From: Cyclobacteriaceae bacterium
GTDB taxonomy: Bacteria; Bacteroidota; Bacteroidia; Cytophagales; Cyclobacteriaceae
Direction of reading: 5' to 3'
NCBI GenBank assembly: GCA_016787665.1
Contig: JAEUUC010000009.1
Coordinates: 195,744-259,743, forward strand
Length of the DNA stretch: 64,000 nt
Shown: one piece after another, positions 16,739 through 25,640 of the stretch
How positions within the stretch are numbered: the first letter of the stretch is position 1
Layout of the letters: each line of letters opens with the position of its first letter
The notes under the pieces: model-generated
The model's input: only the letters and a program-made list of their open reading frames with translations
Databases searched by the model: none
Told to the model about the DNA's origin: nothing
Program-made: the position numbers and the translations under genes

Positions 16739-19267
16739 ATGATTCACTACTTCATCGGCAACCTGGGTCATGCGTGTGTCATTGCCTCATTCGTATCGGC
16801 CCTGGCGGCTGCATTCTCCTACTGGAAATCGAATCAAGCGACTAACAATCTGCTTGCCGATGAGTGGCGAAAAACGGCACGTGTCTCCTTTTGGATTCAT
16901 GCGGCAGCTGTGCTCGGGATCGGGATTGCTCTCTTTGTAATCATTGGTAATCATTATTTCGAGTATCACTATGCCTACAGCTACTCGGATACCAAGCTTC
17001 AAACCTATTACCTGATTTCAACTTTTTGGAACGGGCAGGAAGGCAGTTTCCTGCTGTGGATGTTCTGGCATGCCGTGCTCGGATTGGTGCTTATGTACAC
17101 GCAGCGGAACTGGGAAGCACCTGTGATGATTGTGTTCACGCTGGTTCAGGCTTTCCTCGCCTCGATGATACTGGGTGTCGTGCTTCCCGGTATTGATCTG
17201 AAATTGGGAAGCTCGCCATTTATTTTACTACGCGAGGCAATGGCAGATCCCATCTTTCAGGCCAATCCGAATTTTATCCCAAGCGAAGGCCAGGGACTCA
17301 ATCCGCTCCTCCAAAACTATTGGATGGTGATTCATCCGCCCACTTTGTTTCTGGGCTTTGCCGCCACCTTAGTGCCCTTTGCGTTTGTGGTAGCCGGGCT
17401 GTGGCAGCGCCAGTACCGCGATTGGATCAAGCCCGCCTTACCCTGGTCATTGTTTGCCGGTGCGGTGTTGGGCCTGGGCATACTCATGGGCGGCTATTGG
17501 GCTTACGAAACGCTGAACTTCGGGGGCTATTGGAACTGGGATCCGGTTGAAAATGCGGTGTATGTGCCCTGGCTCGTGCTAGTGGCCAGTATCCACACCA
17601 TGATCACCTACAAAAACAGTGAAACAGCACTGAAGGCTTCGATGATTTTGGTGGTCAGTGTTTTCATCCTCATTTTGTATTCTACGTTTCTTACCCGCAG
17701 CGGCATTTTGGGCGATGCCTCGGTTCATTCCTTTACCGATCTGGGGCTATCCGGGCAATTGTTTGTCTACATGATGTTCTTCCTGCTCGCTGCTGTGGCA
17801 TTGCTGGTTATCCGCTGGAAGGAAATCCCCACCAGCGAGAAGGAAATATCCGTGTATTCCCGTGAGTTCTGGATTTTTGCCGGAGCTACCGCGTTATGCC
17901 TGATGGGCTTTCAAGTATTGCTGCCCACCAGTTTTCCTGTAATCAACAAGGTGCTGGGGCTCATCGGTATTGACTCTAAAATGGCTACCCCCGGCAATCA
18001 GGTCGCGTATTATTCCAACATCCAGATTTGGTTTGCTATTGCCGTTGCCCTGCTGTCGGGTACCGGCCAGTTTTTCTGGTGGAAGCGCATGGATAAGTCA
18101 AAACTCAAGGCCGAGATGCTGGCGCCCGTTTTGATCACGCTCATTTTATGGGCCATCGTTATTGCTGGTGCCCGAATCTATCAGCCTTCCTACCTGCTGT
18201 TGAGCCTGGCCGGGCTGTACATCATCGTGTCAAGTGCCAACGTGCTTCGCTCGGTCATCAAAGTAAACCGTTCGCTGGCCGGTGGCGCACTGGCCCACAT
18301 CGGTGTGGGTCTGATGCTGGTCGGCATTTTGTTTTCAGCTGGTTACTCGCGAATCGTATCACTCAACAATTCGGGCATCGCCATCAGCAACGATTTGCCC
18401 GATGACTTCAACCGGGAGAATCTCCTGCTCTTTTTGAATGAACCCCGCGGCATGGCCGGCTACGACATCGAATACAAAGGCGAGCGAATTGAGCCACGCT
18501 CGGGCTCCGGTTATATCAAAAAGAATGATGTGTACTGGACGGACGATCTTTTCCGGGTGGTTGCCAAAAAGGATATCCTAATCAATGGAAATCTTCGCTA
18601 CCGCCAGGGCGATACGATTGAGGTGCGGCCCGAGAACACCTACTACGAAATACAAATGAAGAAAGAGGGCAAATTGGCGGCCACGTTGTATCCCCGCACT
18701 CAAATCAACCCCGACATGGGTGGCTTTCTGGCCTCGCCCGATATTAAACGCAACCCGGACCGCGACATTTACACCCATGTGTCAAACATGATGAACCCGC
18801 AGGCGGAACCGGATTGGCGAAAGCAGGATGACCAACGGGTGAAACTCGGTCAGGAATTTTTTGCGAATGATTATGTAGCGGTAATGGAGAGCATTTCGCG
18901 CCTCGAAGAACTGGAAGGGGTTGAACTGGGTGCCGAGGATGTTGCTGTCAAAGCCCGCATTCGGGTAGAGGGCGAATATGAACCCTTTTATGCCGAACCG
19001 ATATTTGTCATTAAAGACCGCACCCCGGGGGTAATCTCCTCCGAAATCCCTGATCTGGGTATCCGGCTAACGCTGGTCAACATTCATCCCGAGACCAGCG
19101 AATTCACCATTGGGCTCAGCCAGCGGCAAAAGAACTGGGTTGTGATCAAGGCGGTTGAAAAGCCCTTTATCAATGTGTTGTGGCTGGGTACCGGGGTATT
19201 AATGATGGGCTTTTTCATGGCTATGATCAGGCGCTTCCGGGAATTCCGGCAGATTTCCAAGGCCTGA
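16739..19267 (+). CDS. ccmF: Cytochrome c haem lyase CcmF, extended
   Basis: An 842-residue haem lyase, longer than the roughly 650 residues of proteobacterial CcmF. About a dozen helices fill the first 540 residues. The tryptophan-rich haem-binding motif is GGYWNWDPVENAVYVPW near residues 261-277, followed by ASIHTMI with a conserved His. WNGQEGSFLLWMFW near 97 and MVIHPPTLFLGF near 196 are further CcmF signatures. A periplasmic domain of about 250 residues precedes the last helix (about 805-825). It is predicted to join haem from CcmE to apocytochrome CxxCH sites. Confidence 0.92.
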   Translation: MIHYFIGNLGHACVIASFVSALAAAFSYWKSNQATNNLLADEWRKTARVSFWIHAAAVLGIGIALFVIIGNHYFEYHYAYSYSDTKLQTYYLISTFWNGQEGSFLLWMFWHAVLGLVLMYTQRNWEAPVMIVFTLVQAFLASMILGVVLPGIDLKLGSSPFILLREAMADPIFQANPNFIPSEGQGLNPLLQNYWMVIHPPTLFLGFAATLVPFAFVVAGLWQRQYRDWIKPALPWSLFAGAVLGLGILMGGYWAYETLNFGGYWNWDPVENAVYVPWLVLVASIHTMITYKNSETALKASMILVVSVFILILYSTFLTRSGILGDASVHSFTDLGLSGQLFVYMMFFLLAAVALLVIRWKEIPTSEKEISVYSREFWIFAGATALCLMGFQVLLPTSFPVINKVLGLIGIDSKMATPGNQVAYYSNIQIWFAIAVALLSGTGQFFWWKRMDKSKLKAEMLAPVLITLILWAIVIAGARIYQPSYLLLSLAGLYIIVSSANVLRSVIKVNRSLAGGALAHIGVGLMLVGILFSAGYSRIVSLNNSGIAISNDLPDDFNRENLLLFLNEPRGMAGYDIEYKGERIEPRSGSGYIKKNDVYWTDDLFRVVAKKDILINGNLRYRQGDTIEVRPENTYYEIQMKKEGKLAATLYPRTQINPDMGGFLASPDIKRNPDRDIYTHVSNMMNPQAEPDWRKQDDQRVKLGQEFFANDYVAVMESISRLEELEGVELGAEDVAVKARIRVEGEYEPFYAEPIFVIKDRTPGVISSEIPDLGIRLTLVNIHPETSEFTIGLSQRQKNWVVIKAVEKPFINVLWLGTGVLMMGFFMAMIRRFREFRQISKA

Positions 19268-19271
19268 CCAT

Positions 19272-19302
19272 TTTGGCAAGGCGCTGAAATTCACGAACTT
19301 TG
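19272..19302 (+). promoter_or_regulatory. Putative promoter of the Kdo operon
   Basis: TTTG at 19272-19275 is followed after 19 nt by GAACTTTG at 19295-19302, one mismatch from TAnnTTTG. It lies between the ccmF stop and the chosen kdsA start at 19324, which supports that start over the ATG at 19300 inside the box. Confidence 0.45.
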
Positions 19303-19323
19303 CAGCCTTTGTTTAAAAATCCA

Positions 19324-20178
19324 ATGGAAAAGAAGATTGTTCGGGTAGGCGCAATAGAATGTGGTGCCGATCAACTCTTCCTCATTTCGGGCCCTTGCGT
19401 GATTGAGGAAGAAAAAATCATGATGGAGACAGCCGAGCGCTTGAAAGAAATTTCTGAGCGCCTGCGCATACCGGTTATTTACAAGTCGTCCTTTCAAAAA
19501 GATAATCGCAGCAGCCTCGGTAACTACGTTGGCCCCGGCCTTGACAAGGGTGTTAAAGTACTGGCCCGCATCAAGGAACAGTTCGGCTTTCCGCTGCTCA
19601 CCGATATACATTATCCTGACCAGGCCGCTGCCGCTGCCGGTGTCATTGACGTGCTGCAGATTCCAGCCTATTTGTGTATGCAAACCACGCTGGTTGTGGC
19701 AGCCGCAAAAACCGGCCGCGTGATTAACATCAAGCACGGGCAATTCCTGGCGCCCGACAATATGAAGCACCCGGTAAAGAAATGCGAGGAAAGCGGGAAC
19801 AATCAATTGATCCTCACCGAGCGCGGCTACACGTTCGGCTATAACGATCTGATCGTGGATCCGCGCAGCTTTTACCACATGAACAAACTCGGATACCCGG
19901 TAGTGTTTGACGTTACCCATGCCATCCGGAAGTACGGCATTCCGAGTGCCGACAAAAAAGGCGGTGCCCGTGAGTTCTTGCCTGTGCTCGCCCGGGCCGG
20001 AGCTGCATCCGGTGTCGATGGATTTTTTATTGAAACGCACCCGAACCCGGATGCCGCCCTTTGCGATGCCGCCAGCCAGCTGAACATTGCTGACCTGGAA
20101 GAATTCCTGAAACCCATCATTGAGCTTCACAACGTAGAAGTGAAGTATCGCCAGAAACAATCTGTAACTTCGAAATAA
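19324..20178 (+). CDS. kdsA: 3-deoxy-8-phosphooctulonate synthase (KdsA), metal-dependent type
   Basis: 284 residues from ATG 19324 (MEKKIVRVGAIECG). It condenses phosphoenolpyruvate with D-arabinose 5-phosphate to Kdo 8-phosphate for lipid A-core. ISGPCVIEE (residues 21-29) carries the Cys25 that serves as metal ligand in class II enzymes; the metal-independent E. coli form has Asn here. Other motifs are YKSSFQKDNRSS near 54, TDIHYPDQA near 97, MKHPVKKCEESGN near 140 and FDVTHAIRKYG near 190. The next two genes continue the Kdo pathway. Confidence 0.95.
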   Translation: MEKKIVRVGAIECGADQLFLISGPCVIEEEKIMMETAERLKEISERLRIPVIYKSSFQKDNRSSLGNYVGPGLDKGVKVLARIKEQFGFPLLTDIHYPDQAAAAAGVIDVLQIPAYLCMQTTLVVAAAKTGRVINIKHGQFLAPDNMKHPVKKCEESGNNQLILTERGYTFGYNDLIVDPRSFYHMNKLGYPVVFDVTHAIRKYGIPSADKKGGAREFLPVLARAGAASGVDGFFIETHPNPDAALCDAASQLNIADLEEFLKPIIELHNVEVKYRQKQSVTSK

Positions 20179-20194
20179 AACCGCATTATTTTTT

Positions 20195-21199
20195 ATGGAG
20201 CTTTACCTCGACTCAGCCGACATCAAAGAAATTCAAGATGCATTCAAGCTCGGCTTCTTAAACGGACTCACCACCACGCCCACCTTCATGCACCGCGGGG
20301 GCGTAACCGACATCGACAGCCTGATCGTCAAGTTGTCGAAAATGGTGCCGGTGCTGCAGATTGAAGCGCTGGGCGATAAGGCGGAAGATATTGTGAAGGA
20401 GGCCAAACGCCAGTTGGATCTGGGCCTTGACCCGAAAAAGACGGTGTTTAAGATTCCCGTGTCGCTGGAGGGTGTAAAAGGCTGCTACCTGTTGCGCAAA
20501 GAAGGTTTGTTGGTGAACGTTCACCTGGTGTATACGCTGCAGCAAGCCTACATGGCTATGCAGGCAGGAGCAACTTATGTTTGCCCGCTGGTTGGTCGTT
20601 TGCAAGATCAAGGCCACGATGCGCTGGAACTGGTGAAGCAGTGCGTGACTGCGGTGGACCACTACAAGTATGACACCAAGATCATGTTCAGCTCCGTACG
20701 CCATGCCGAACACGTACGCAATGCCATCAATCTGGGTGTGCATACCATTACGGTGCCGTGGAAGGTAATGAAGGCACTGACCGAAAATAACTTTACGTCA
20801 TTGGGTACGCAGCAATTTGTGGAGCACACCCGGTTGATTACCACCAAGGTGAAAGACGTAATACGGAATGTGAACCCGGTTGTAAAGGCCGACACGGCTT
20901 TGGCGGACGCGATCGTTAAGATGACCGAGTATGGGTATGGCTGCGTTACCGTGGTGAATGCCAGCGGTCAGTTGGTGGGCGTGTTCACCGATGGCGATTT
21001 GCGCAGACGCATTCAGGCCGAAGGGCGCGATGTGCTCAACCACAAAATTGGAGACTTTCAGTACAAGCAGCCCATTTCAGTGGACGCCAACTCACTGCTC
21101 AATGAAGCCGCTGATGTGTTCAAAAAAACCAACGTAGATACCCTTTTGGTAACCGATGGCGGCAAGCCCGTGGGCATGCTGGACATCCAGGATATCTGA
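20195..21199 (+). CDS. Transaldolase/F6P-aldolase-like domain fused to KdsD-type CBS pair
   Basis: A 334-residue two-part protein. Residues 1 to about 215 form a TalC/fructose-6-phosphate aldolase-like barrel: MELYLDSADIKEIQ at the start, the Schiff-base lysine in VFKIPVS (Lys86) and ITVPWKVMKAL near 185. Residues about 228-334 form two CBS motifs with GVFTDGDLRRR (262-272) and GMLDIQDI at the end, the same signatures that close KdsD/KpsF arabinose-5-phosphate isomerases. Compared from memory with E. coli FSA, active-site positions differ: Asn28 is Thr28, Thr109 is His110, Ala129 is Cys130 and Tyr131 is Leu132, so specificity has probably changed. It sits 16 nt after kdsA and 3 nt before kdsC, where a KdsD gene would be expected. 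Supply of arabinose 5-phosphate is inferred, not shown. Confidence 0.85.
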   Translation: MELYLDSADIKEIQDAFKLGFLNGLTTTPTFMHRGGVTDIDSLIVKLSKMVPVLQIEALGDKAEDIVKEAKRQLDLGLDPKKTVFKIPVSLEGVKGCYLLRKEGLLVNVHLVYTLQQAYMAMQAGATYVCPLVGRLQDQGHDALELVKQCVTAVDHYKYDTKIMFSSVRHAEHVRNAINLGVHTITVPWKVMKALTENNFTSLGTQQFVEHTRLITTKVKDVIRNVNPVVKADTALADAIVKMTEYGYGCVTVVNASGQLVGVFTDGDLRRRIQAEGRDVLNHKIGDFQYKQPISVDANSLLNEAADVFKKTNVDTLLVTDGGKPVGMLDIQDI

Positions 21200-21202
21200 T
21201 TC

Positions 21203-21901
21203 GTGCAGGATATTCAGAACATATTCGAGAAACTGGGAGGCTCCTTTCAACAGGAGCCTTCTTTCATCCGGCAGAAGCTGTTACAGGCAAAAGCTTTTCT
21301 GTTTGATTGGGATGGCGTGTTCAATGACGGTTACAAAATCGGTGCATCCGGCAGCCCGTTCAGCGAATCCGATGCCATGGGCACCAACCTTCTTCGATTC
21401 AGTTATTGGTTGCGCCATGGCAAACTTCCTGTCGTGGGCATCATTACAGGTGAAGAAAACCCGGCCGCCCGCGAACTGGCCGTGCGGGAACATTTTGATG
21501 TGATCTATTTCAAGTCCTCACGCAAAGCCATCGCCTTTGATCATTTCCGTGGCCGGTTTGGCGTTAGGCCAACCGAAACGGTTTACACCTTTGATGATGT
21601 GCTGGATATTCCCGTAGCCCAACTGGCCGGTCTCCGCATGGTGGTTTCGCGGAGTGCAAGCCCTTTGTTCACCCGCTACCTGGCCGAGCAGCAGTTGGCC
21701 GACTACATTTCGGGGAATCCAGGCGGGCAGGCAGCCGTGCGTGAAGTGACCGAGATCATCATAGCGCTGCAGGATAATTTTTCGGACGTGATCCAACACC
21801 GGGCAGCCTATTCGGACAAGTATCAACAGTATTTTGCCGCGCGGCAGGCATTAGCCACTCAGGTTTTTCGAACCGTTGATGGAGTGGTGCAGGCTGTTTG
21901 A
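21203..21901 (+). CDS. kdsC: KdsC-like HAD phosphatase (Kdo 8-phosphate phosphatase)
   Basis: A 232-residue C0-type HAD protein starting at GTG 21203. Motif I is LFDWDGVFNDG (33-43) with nucleophile Asp35 and Asp37. Motif II is GIITGEEN near 83, and motif III is YTFDDVLDIPVA near 132. KdsC normally has DVDGVLTDG and about 170-190 residues; here there are about 30 extra residues at the N terminus and a C-terminal extension. Position directly after kdsA and the CBS fusion supports hydrolysis of Kdo 8-phosphate. Its stop codon abuts the stop of the convergent acyl-CoA dehydrogenase gene with no spacer. Confidence 0.8.
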   Translation: MQDIQNIFEKLGGSFQQEPSFIRQKLLQAKAFLFDWDGVFNDGYKIGASGSPFSESDAMGTNLLRFSYWLRHGKLPVVGIITGEENPAARELAVREHFDVIYFKSSRKAIAFDHFRGRFGVRPTETVYTFDDVLDIPVAQLAGLRMVVSRSASPLFTRYLAEQQLADYISGNPGGQAAVREVTEIIIALQDNFSDVIQHRAAYSDKYQQYFAARQALATQVFRTVDGVVQAV

Positions 21902-23038
21902 TCAGCGGAGAAGTTCGCGCGAGATGACCATTTTCTGAATCTCGGTGGTGCCCTCGTATATCTGCGTTATTTTGGCATCACGCATCAGGCGCTCAACGTG
22001 AAACTCCTTTACGTAGCCATACCCCCCATGAATTTGAACGGCTTCGGTCGTTACGTCTTGCGCAATTTGCGATGCATATAGCTTCGCCATGGCCGCGGCT
22101 TTAACAAAATCCTTCTCTTGATCCTTCAGGTAGGCCGCGTGGAGTACCATCCAGCGTGCGGCTTCAATTTTGGTTGCCATCTCAGCCAGCTTAAACTGAA
22201 TAGCCTGATGTTCGGCCAGTTTTTTCCCGAAAGCCTTACGCTCCTTGGCGTACTTCACGGCCAGTTCATAGGCGCCCGAAGCTATGCCCAGGGCCTGTGC
22301 GGCAATTCCGATTCTGCCTCCGTTCAACGTGGTCATGGCAAAGGAGAAGCCAAATCCATCTTCGCCAATGCGGTTGGCCTTTGGCACTTTCACATCCTGA
22401 AACATCAGCGAGTGCGTGTCTGATCCACGGATCCCCATTTTGTCTTCCTTTTTGCCCACGACAAAACCAGGCATTCCTTTTTCCACGATCAGGGCATTGA
22501 TGCCCTTGTGCTTTTTTGAAGCATCGGTCTGGGCGATCACCAGGTACACACTGGCGCTGTTACCGTTTGTGATCCAGTTCTTGGTGCCGTTCAACAGGTA
22601 ATAATCCCCTTTGTCTTCAGCCGTGGTACGCTGACTGGTAGCATCGCTGCCAGCTTCGGGTTCGCTCAGGCAAAAAGCGCCAATACCATGGGCCGCTAAT
22701 GGTTTCAGATATTTTTCCTTCTGTGCCTCGCTGCCGAAGGTCTCCAGTCCCCAGCAAACCAGCGAATTGTTTACACTCATGCACACCGAAGCGGACGCAT
22801 CCACCTTCGAAATTTCCTCCATGGCCAGTACATAGCTAATGGTATCCATCCCCCCACCGTTATACCTGGGGTCAACCATCATGCCCATAAACCCCAACTC
22901 GCCCATCTTTCTCACCTGTTCGGTCGGGAATTTCTGATGGGTGTCGCGCTCGATTACCTCGGGTAAAAGTTCCGTTTGGGCAAAGTCACGAGCAGCTTGT
23001 TGAACCGCCTGTTGTTCTTCAGATAATTGAAAGTTCAT
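21902..23038 (-). CDS. Acyl-CoA dehydrogenase
   Basis: A 378-residue flavoprotein of fatty acid or branched-chain amino acid oxidation. The signatures are complete: FCLSEPEAGSDATSQRTTA near 120-138 (FAD/substrate binding), WITNGNSASVYLVIAQT near 155, QIHGGYGYVKEFHVERLMRD near 335 and the catalytic Glu in YEGTTEIQKM near 363. The pattern fits the short-chain (butyryl-CoA) dehydrogenase group. It stands alone, downstream of a strong terminator that isolates it from the operon to its right. Confidence 0.93.
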   Translation of the reverse strand: MNFQLSEEQQAVQQAARDFAQTELLPEVIERDTHQKFPTEQVRKMGELGFMGMMVDPRYNGGGMDTISYVLAMEEISKVDASASVCMSVNNSLVCWGLETFGSEAQKEKYLKPLAAHGIGAFCLSEPEAGSDATSQRTTAEDKGDYYLLNGTKNWITNGNSASVYLVIAQTDASKKHKGINALIVEKGMPGFVVGKKEDKMGIRGSDTHSLMFQDVKVPKANRIGEDGFGFSFAMTTLNGGRIGIAAQALGIASGAYELAVKYAKERKAFGKKLAEHQAIQFKLAEMATKIEAARWMVLHAAYLKDQEKDFVKAAAMAKLYASQIAQDVTTEAVQIHGGYGYVKEFHVERLMRDAKITQIYEGTTEIQKMVISRELLR

Positions 23039-23055
23039 AGATCAGGAAAATAAAA

Positions 23056-23076
23056 AGCCCGGAAAAAATCCGGGCT
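23056..23076 (-). terminator. Rho-independent terminator
   Basis: A perfect 8-bp inverted repeat AGCCCGGA/TCCGGGCT with a 5-nt loop. Read on the minus strand the stem is followed by TTTTTATTTT. It ends the panC-to-zinc-peptidase operon, 38 nt after the peptidase stop and 18 nt before the acyl-CoA dehydrogenase start. Confidence 0.85.
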
Positions 23077-23113
23077 AAAAATAGTCAAAAGGTGGCGCTG
23101 TCAAACAGCTTGT

Positions 23114-23818
23114 TTAATCTCGGTCAGAGCCGAGGTACATCATCACGTAGTAGACAAGCGTAGTTACCGCACCAATCGCAGCCACCACGTAAGTCATGGC
23201 AGCCCATTTTAAGGCATCTTTTGCCATGTCATGCTCCTGGCGGTTTACAATGCCCCGTGACTCAACCCAGACAAGCGCACGCTTGCTGGCATCAAACTCA
23301 ACCGGGAGGGTAACGAGTGCAAACAGAGCAAAAACGGCATAGCAGGCAATGATGATGAGGAGAGCGGTCTTGATCGGCAGCACACTGGAAGCGAAAAAGG
23401 CTCCAAACATCATGGCCATCATCATGAAATTCAAAATCGTGGCGCTCACGTTTTGAACGGGTACCATGGCCGAGCGAAACTGTAACATGCTGTACGCGGT
23501 GGCGTGTTGAACCGCGTGGCCACATTCGTGGGCGGCTACGGCCGTTGCCGCTGCGTTTCGTCCATGGTAAACATCGTGGCTCAGGTTGACCGTGCGGTTA
23601 GCCGGATTATAATGATCCGTGAGCTGGCCGTCAACCGAAATAACCTGAACATCATGAATGCCATGATCGGCCAACATCAGCCGGGCTATTTCGGCACCCG
23701 TCAAATCCTTCGTCAGGTGAGTCTGTGAATATTCCTTGAACTTGCTCTTCAGGCGCGAGCTTACAATCATGCCGACCACCATGAAGAAAATACCGATAAT
23801 TAAAGCTCCAAATCCCAT
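23114..23818 (-). CDS. Membrane zinc metallopeptidase (YugP family)
   Basis: A 234-residue protein with an N-terminal helix (3-20) and hydrophobic segments after residue 125. The zinc-binding HExxH motif is HECGH (97-101) within AAHECGHAVQHA, and LSHDVYHGRNAAATAVAAHE precedes it, as in the Zn_peptidase_2 (DUF/YugP) family. The peptidase substrate is unknown. It is the last gene of the panC operon, 11 nt after the heptose adenylyltransferase gene. Confidence 0.87.
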   Translation of the reverse strand: MGFGALIIGIFFMVVGMIVSSRLKSKFKEYSQTHLTKDLTGAEIARLMLADHGIHDVQVISVDGQLTDHYNPANRTVNLSHDVYHGRNAAATAVAAHECGHAVQHATAYSMLQFRSAMVPVQNVSATILNFMMMAMMFGAFFASSVLPIKTALLIIIACYAVFALFALVTLPVEFDASKRALVWVESRGIVNRQEHDMAKDALKWAAMTYVVAAIGAVTTLVYYVMMYLGSDRD

Positions 23819-23829
23819 GTTCTGTGTAT

Positions 23830-24312
23830 TTACGTTGTTTTGATTTTCTCTACAATTCGCGAAGTTGAATACCCCGACACAAAGTCTATGGTTTTCACTT
23901 CGCCTCCGCTCTCTTTTACAACATCTGCGCCAACAATGTTTTCTGCCAAATAGTCACTGCCCTTTACTAACGTATTGGGCTTCAGTTCGGTTATCAAATG
24001 TAGCGGGGTATCTTCGTTGAACAAAACGACCAGATCAACAAACTGCAAAGCGGCCAGAACCCGCGCCCGGGATTGCTCGTCCTGTATCGGCCGTGAAGGG
24101 CCCTTAAACCGACTTACACTATCATCGGTGTTCAGGCCAATCACCAGGCGGTCGCCCAGCGCTTTGGCTTTTTCCAGGTAATCCACATGGCCCAGATGCA
24201 ACAGATCGAAGCATCCGTTGGTAAAAACCACGTTGAGGCCCTGCTGTTGCCAGCGGCCTACCTGCTCGCGGGCGCCTTGCCAGTCTCTGATTTTGAATGA
24301 CGTTCTCTCCAT
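23830..24312 (-). CDS. rfaE2: D-glycero-beta-D-manno-heptose 1-phosphate adenylyltransferase
   Basis: 160 residues from ATG 24312 ([17 protein letters not shown]). It is a single-domain protein matching the C-terminal half of HldE. The cytidylyltransferase-fold motif FTNGCFDLLHLGHVDYL near 29-45 contains the HxGH nucleotide-binding site, and VSGYSTSRIVEKI closes the protein. It activates heptose for LPS inner core. The kinase half (RfaE1) is not in this window. The start lies 55 nt inside the end of the upstream membrane-protein gene. Confidence 0.92.
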   Translation of the reverse strand: MERTSFKIRDWQGAREQVGRWQQQGLNVVFTNGCFDLLHLGHVDYLEKAKALGDRLVIGLNTDDSVSRFKGPSRPIQDEQSRARVLAALQFVDLVVLFNEDTPLHLITELKPNTLVKGSDYLAENIVGADVVKESGGEVKTIDFVSGYSTSRIVEKIKTT

Positions 24313-25292
24313 TGAAGGACAAAATAAGCAATGACGAGTGCAATAACTCCACTGGCGATGATGGTCAACGTTTGCCAGGCATGAAAGATAAAAACAAATG
24401 CGATAGCATCCGGCTTGGGCAGGTTGTACAACATCACCAGGCCGAGCGGCACCAGCGTGTGGTAAGAGCCCGTGCCACCCGGCAGCGGTGCCGACATGGC
24501 GATAGCGCCAATAGCGAAAAGCGAGATGACCGCCCGGAAACCAAGGTGAGATGTTTCGGGAAAGGCCAGAATAACACAATAGGACATGGCGAAATACAGC
24601 AGCCAGATCACGAGCGACTGAGCCACAAACAAAACTTTGTTTTTCAATTGAAAAACGGATAGCAGTCCCGCCCGGAAACCGACCCAAAGTTTTTGAAATC
24701 GGGTGCTTTTACGAATGAAGTAAAACACGATTCCAAGTGCTAAGAAACCGGCAACACCGAGCCAAGCCCACCAAGGCACAGAAAACGAGGAAGATTGTTG
24801 AAACAAGCCGAGCGACTCAATGAACGCCTTGAGGTGATTCCATTCCAGCCAAAAAGCGATCATCATCACCACCAATAGACAAACCACATCGACAATCCGT
24901 TCCAGTACCACCGTGCCAAACGAAACTTCGGCCGGGGCACGATCAAGTTTGTATAGGTAGTAACAGCGTGAGAGTTCACCACCACGCGGTATGGCCAGAT
25001 TCACCAGGTAGCCAATCAACACGGCTAACAAGCTTCCACCAACGGTGACCGGGTTGCCGGTTGTATCTACAAGCATTTTCCATCGCCAGGCACGCAAGAT
25101 GTGGCTCACCACACCAATCAGCGCCATCAGCACGAGGTAAAACTTGTCGGAACGCAACCAGGTTTCCCAGATGAACTCCGCTTTGTTTTCCCCTCCGTCA
25201 GTTTGAAGCGTTCGAAGAGACAGCCAGACCAAAGCGACAGCCAGTGCCAGCCAGAAAAGGTATTGAAGAATAGCCTTGCCTCTGTTGATCAT
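24258..25292 (-). CDS. Lysylphosphatidylglycerol synthase-like transmembrane protein (UPF0104)
   Basis: A 344-residue membrane protein with about eight helices. [11 protein letters not shown] near 67, the [18 protein letters not shown] segment near 98-115, [12 protein letters not shown] near 128 and [17 protein letters not shown] near 272 match the LPG_synthase_TM/UPF0104 family (AglD2/GT-linked flippase-like). The MprF catalytic domain is absent. The function of stand-alone members is unknown. It overlaps panD by 4 nt and the heptose gene by 55 nt, so the operon is tightly packed. Confidence 0.85.
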   Translation of the reverse strand: MINRGKAILQYLFWLALAVALVWLSLRTLQTDGGENKAEFIWETWLRSDKFYLVLMALIGVVSHILRAWRWKMLVDTTGNPVTVGGSLLAVLIGYLVNLAIPRGGELSRCYYLYKLDRAPAEVSFGTVVLERIVDVVCLLVVMMIAFWLEWNHLKAFIESLGLFQQSSSFSVPWWAWLGVAGFLALGIVFYFIRKSTRFQKLWVGFRAGLLSVFQLKNKVLFVAQSLVIWLLYFAMSYCVILAFPETSHLGFRAVISLFAIGAIAMSAPLPGGTGSYHTLVPLGLVMLYNLPKPDAIAFVFIFHAWQTLTIIASGVIALVIAYFVLQWRERHSKSETGKAPASR

Positions 25293-25639
25293 CCGGTCAA
25301 TTTGTTGTCCGGATCGGGAAAAACCAACCAGGGATTGAAATTTTTTGCTTCACCAAAAGGCATAGAAGCATACGAAATGATGATAACAACATCGCCTACA
25401 TGGGCTTTGCGGGCAGCCGGCCCGTTAAGGCAAACCACACCGCTGTTTCGCGGGCCCTTGATCACGTAAGTCTCCAATCGTTCGCCATTATTCACATTTA
25501 CCACCTGCACTTTTTCACCCTCAATCAGGTTGGCCGCCTCCATCAACGCTTCATCGATTGTGATGCTCCCTACATAATGCAACTCCGCCTGCGTAATCCG
25601 TACACGGTGAATTTTTGACTTAAGAACCTGAATCGTCAT
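25289..25639 (-). CDS. panD: Aspartate 1-decarboxylase (PanD)
   Basis: 116 residues from ATG 25639; the longer TTG start overlaps panC. It is a pyruvoyl enzyme that decarboxylates aspartate to beta-alanine. The self-processing site Gly24-Ser25 lies in [15 protein letters not shown], exactly at the family position, with [10 protein letters not shown] before it and [12 protein letters not shown] and [10 protein letters not shown] after it. Length is standard. It follows panC by 1 nt, and both feed pantothenate synthesis. Confidence 0.96.
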   Translation of the reverse strand: MTIQVLKSKIHRVRITQAELHYVGSITIDEALMEAANLIEGEKVQVVNVNNGERLETYVIKGPRNSGVVCLNGPAARKAHVGDVVIIISYASMPFGEAKNFNPWLVFPDPDNKLTG

Positions 25640-25640
25640 G

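Noticed and set aside
19291..20160. 289-codon open frame on the minus strand opposite kdsA
   Set aside because: It is a codon-bias shadow of kdsA and its translation resembles no protein I know.
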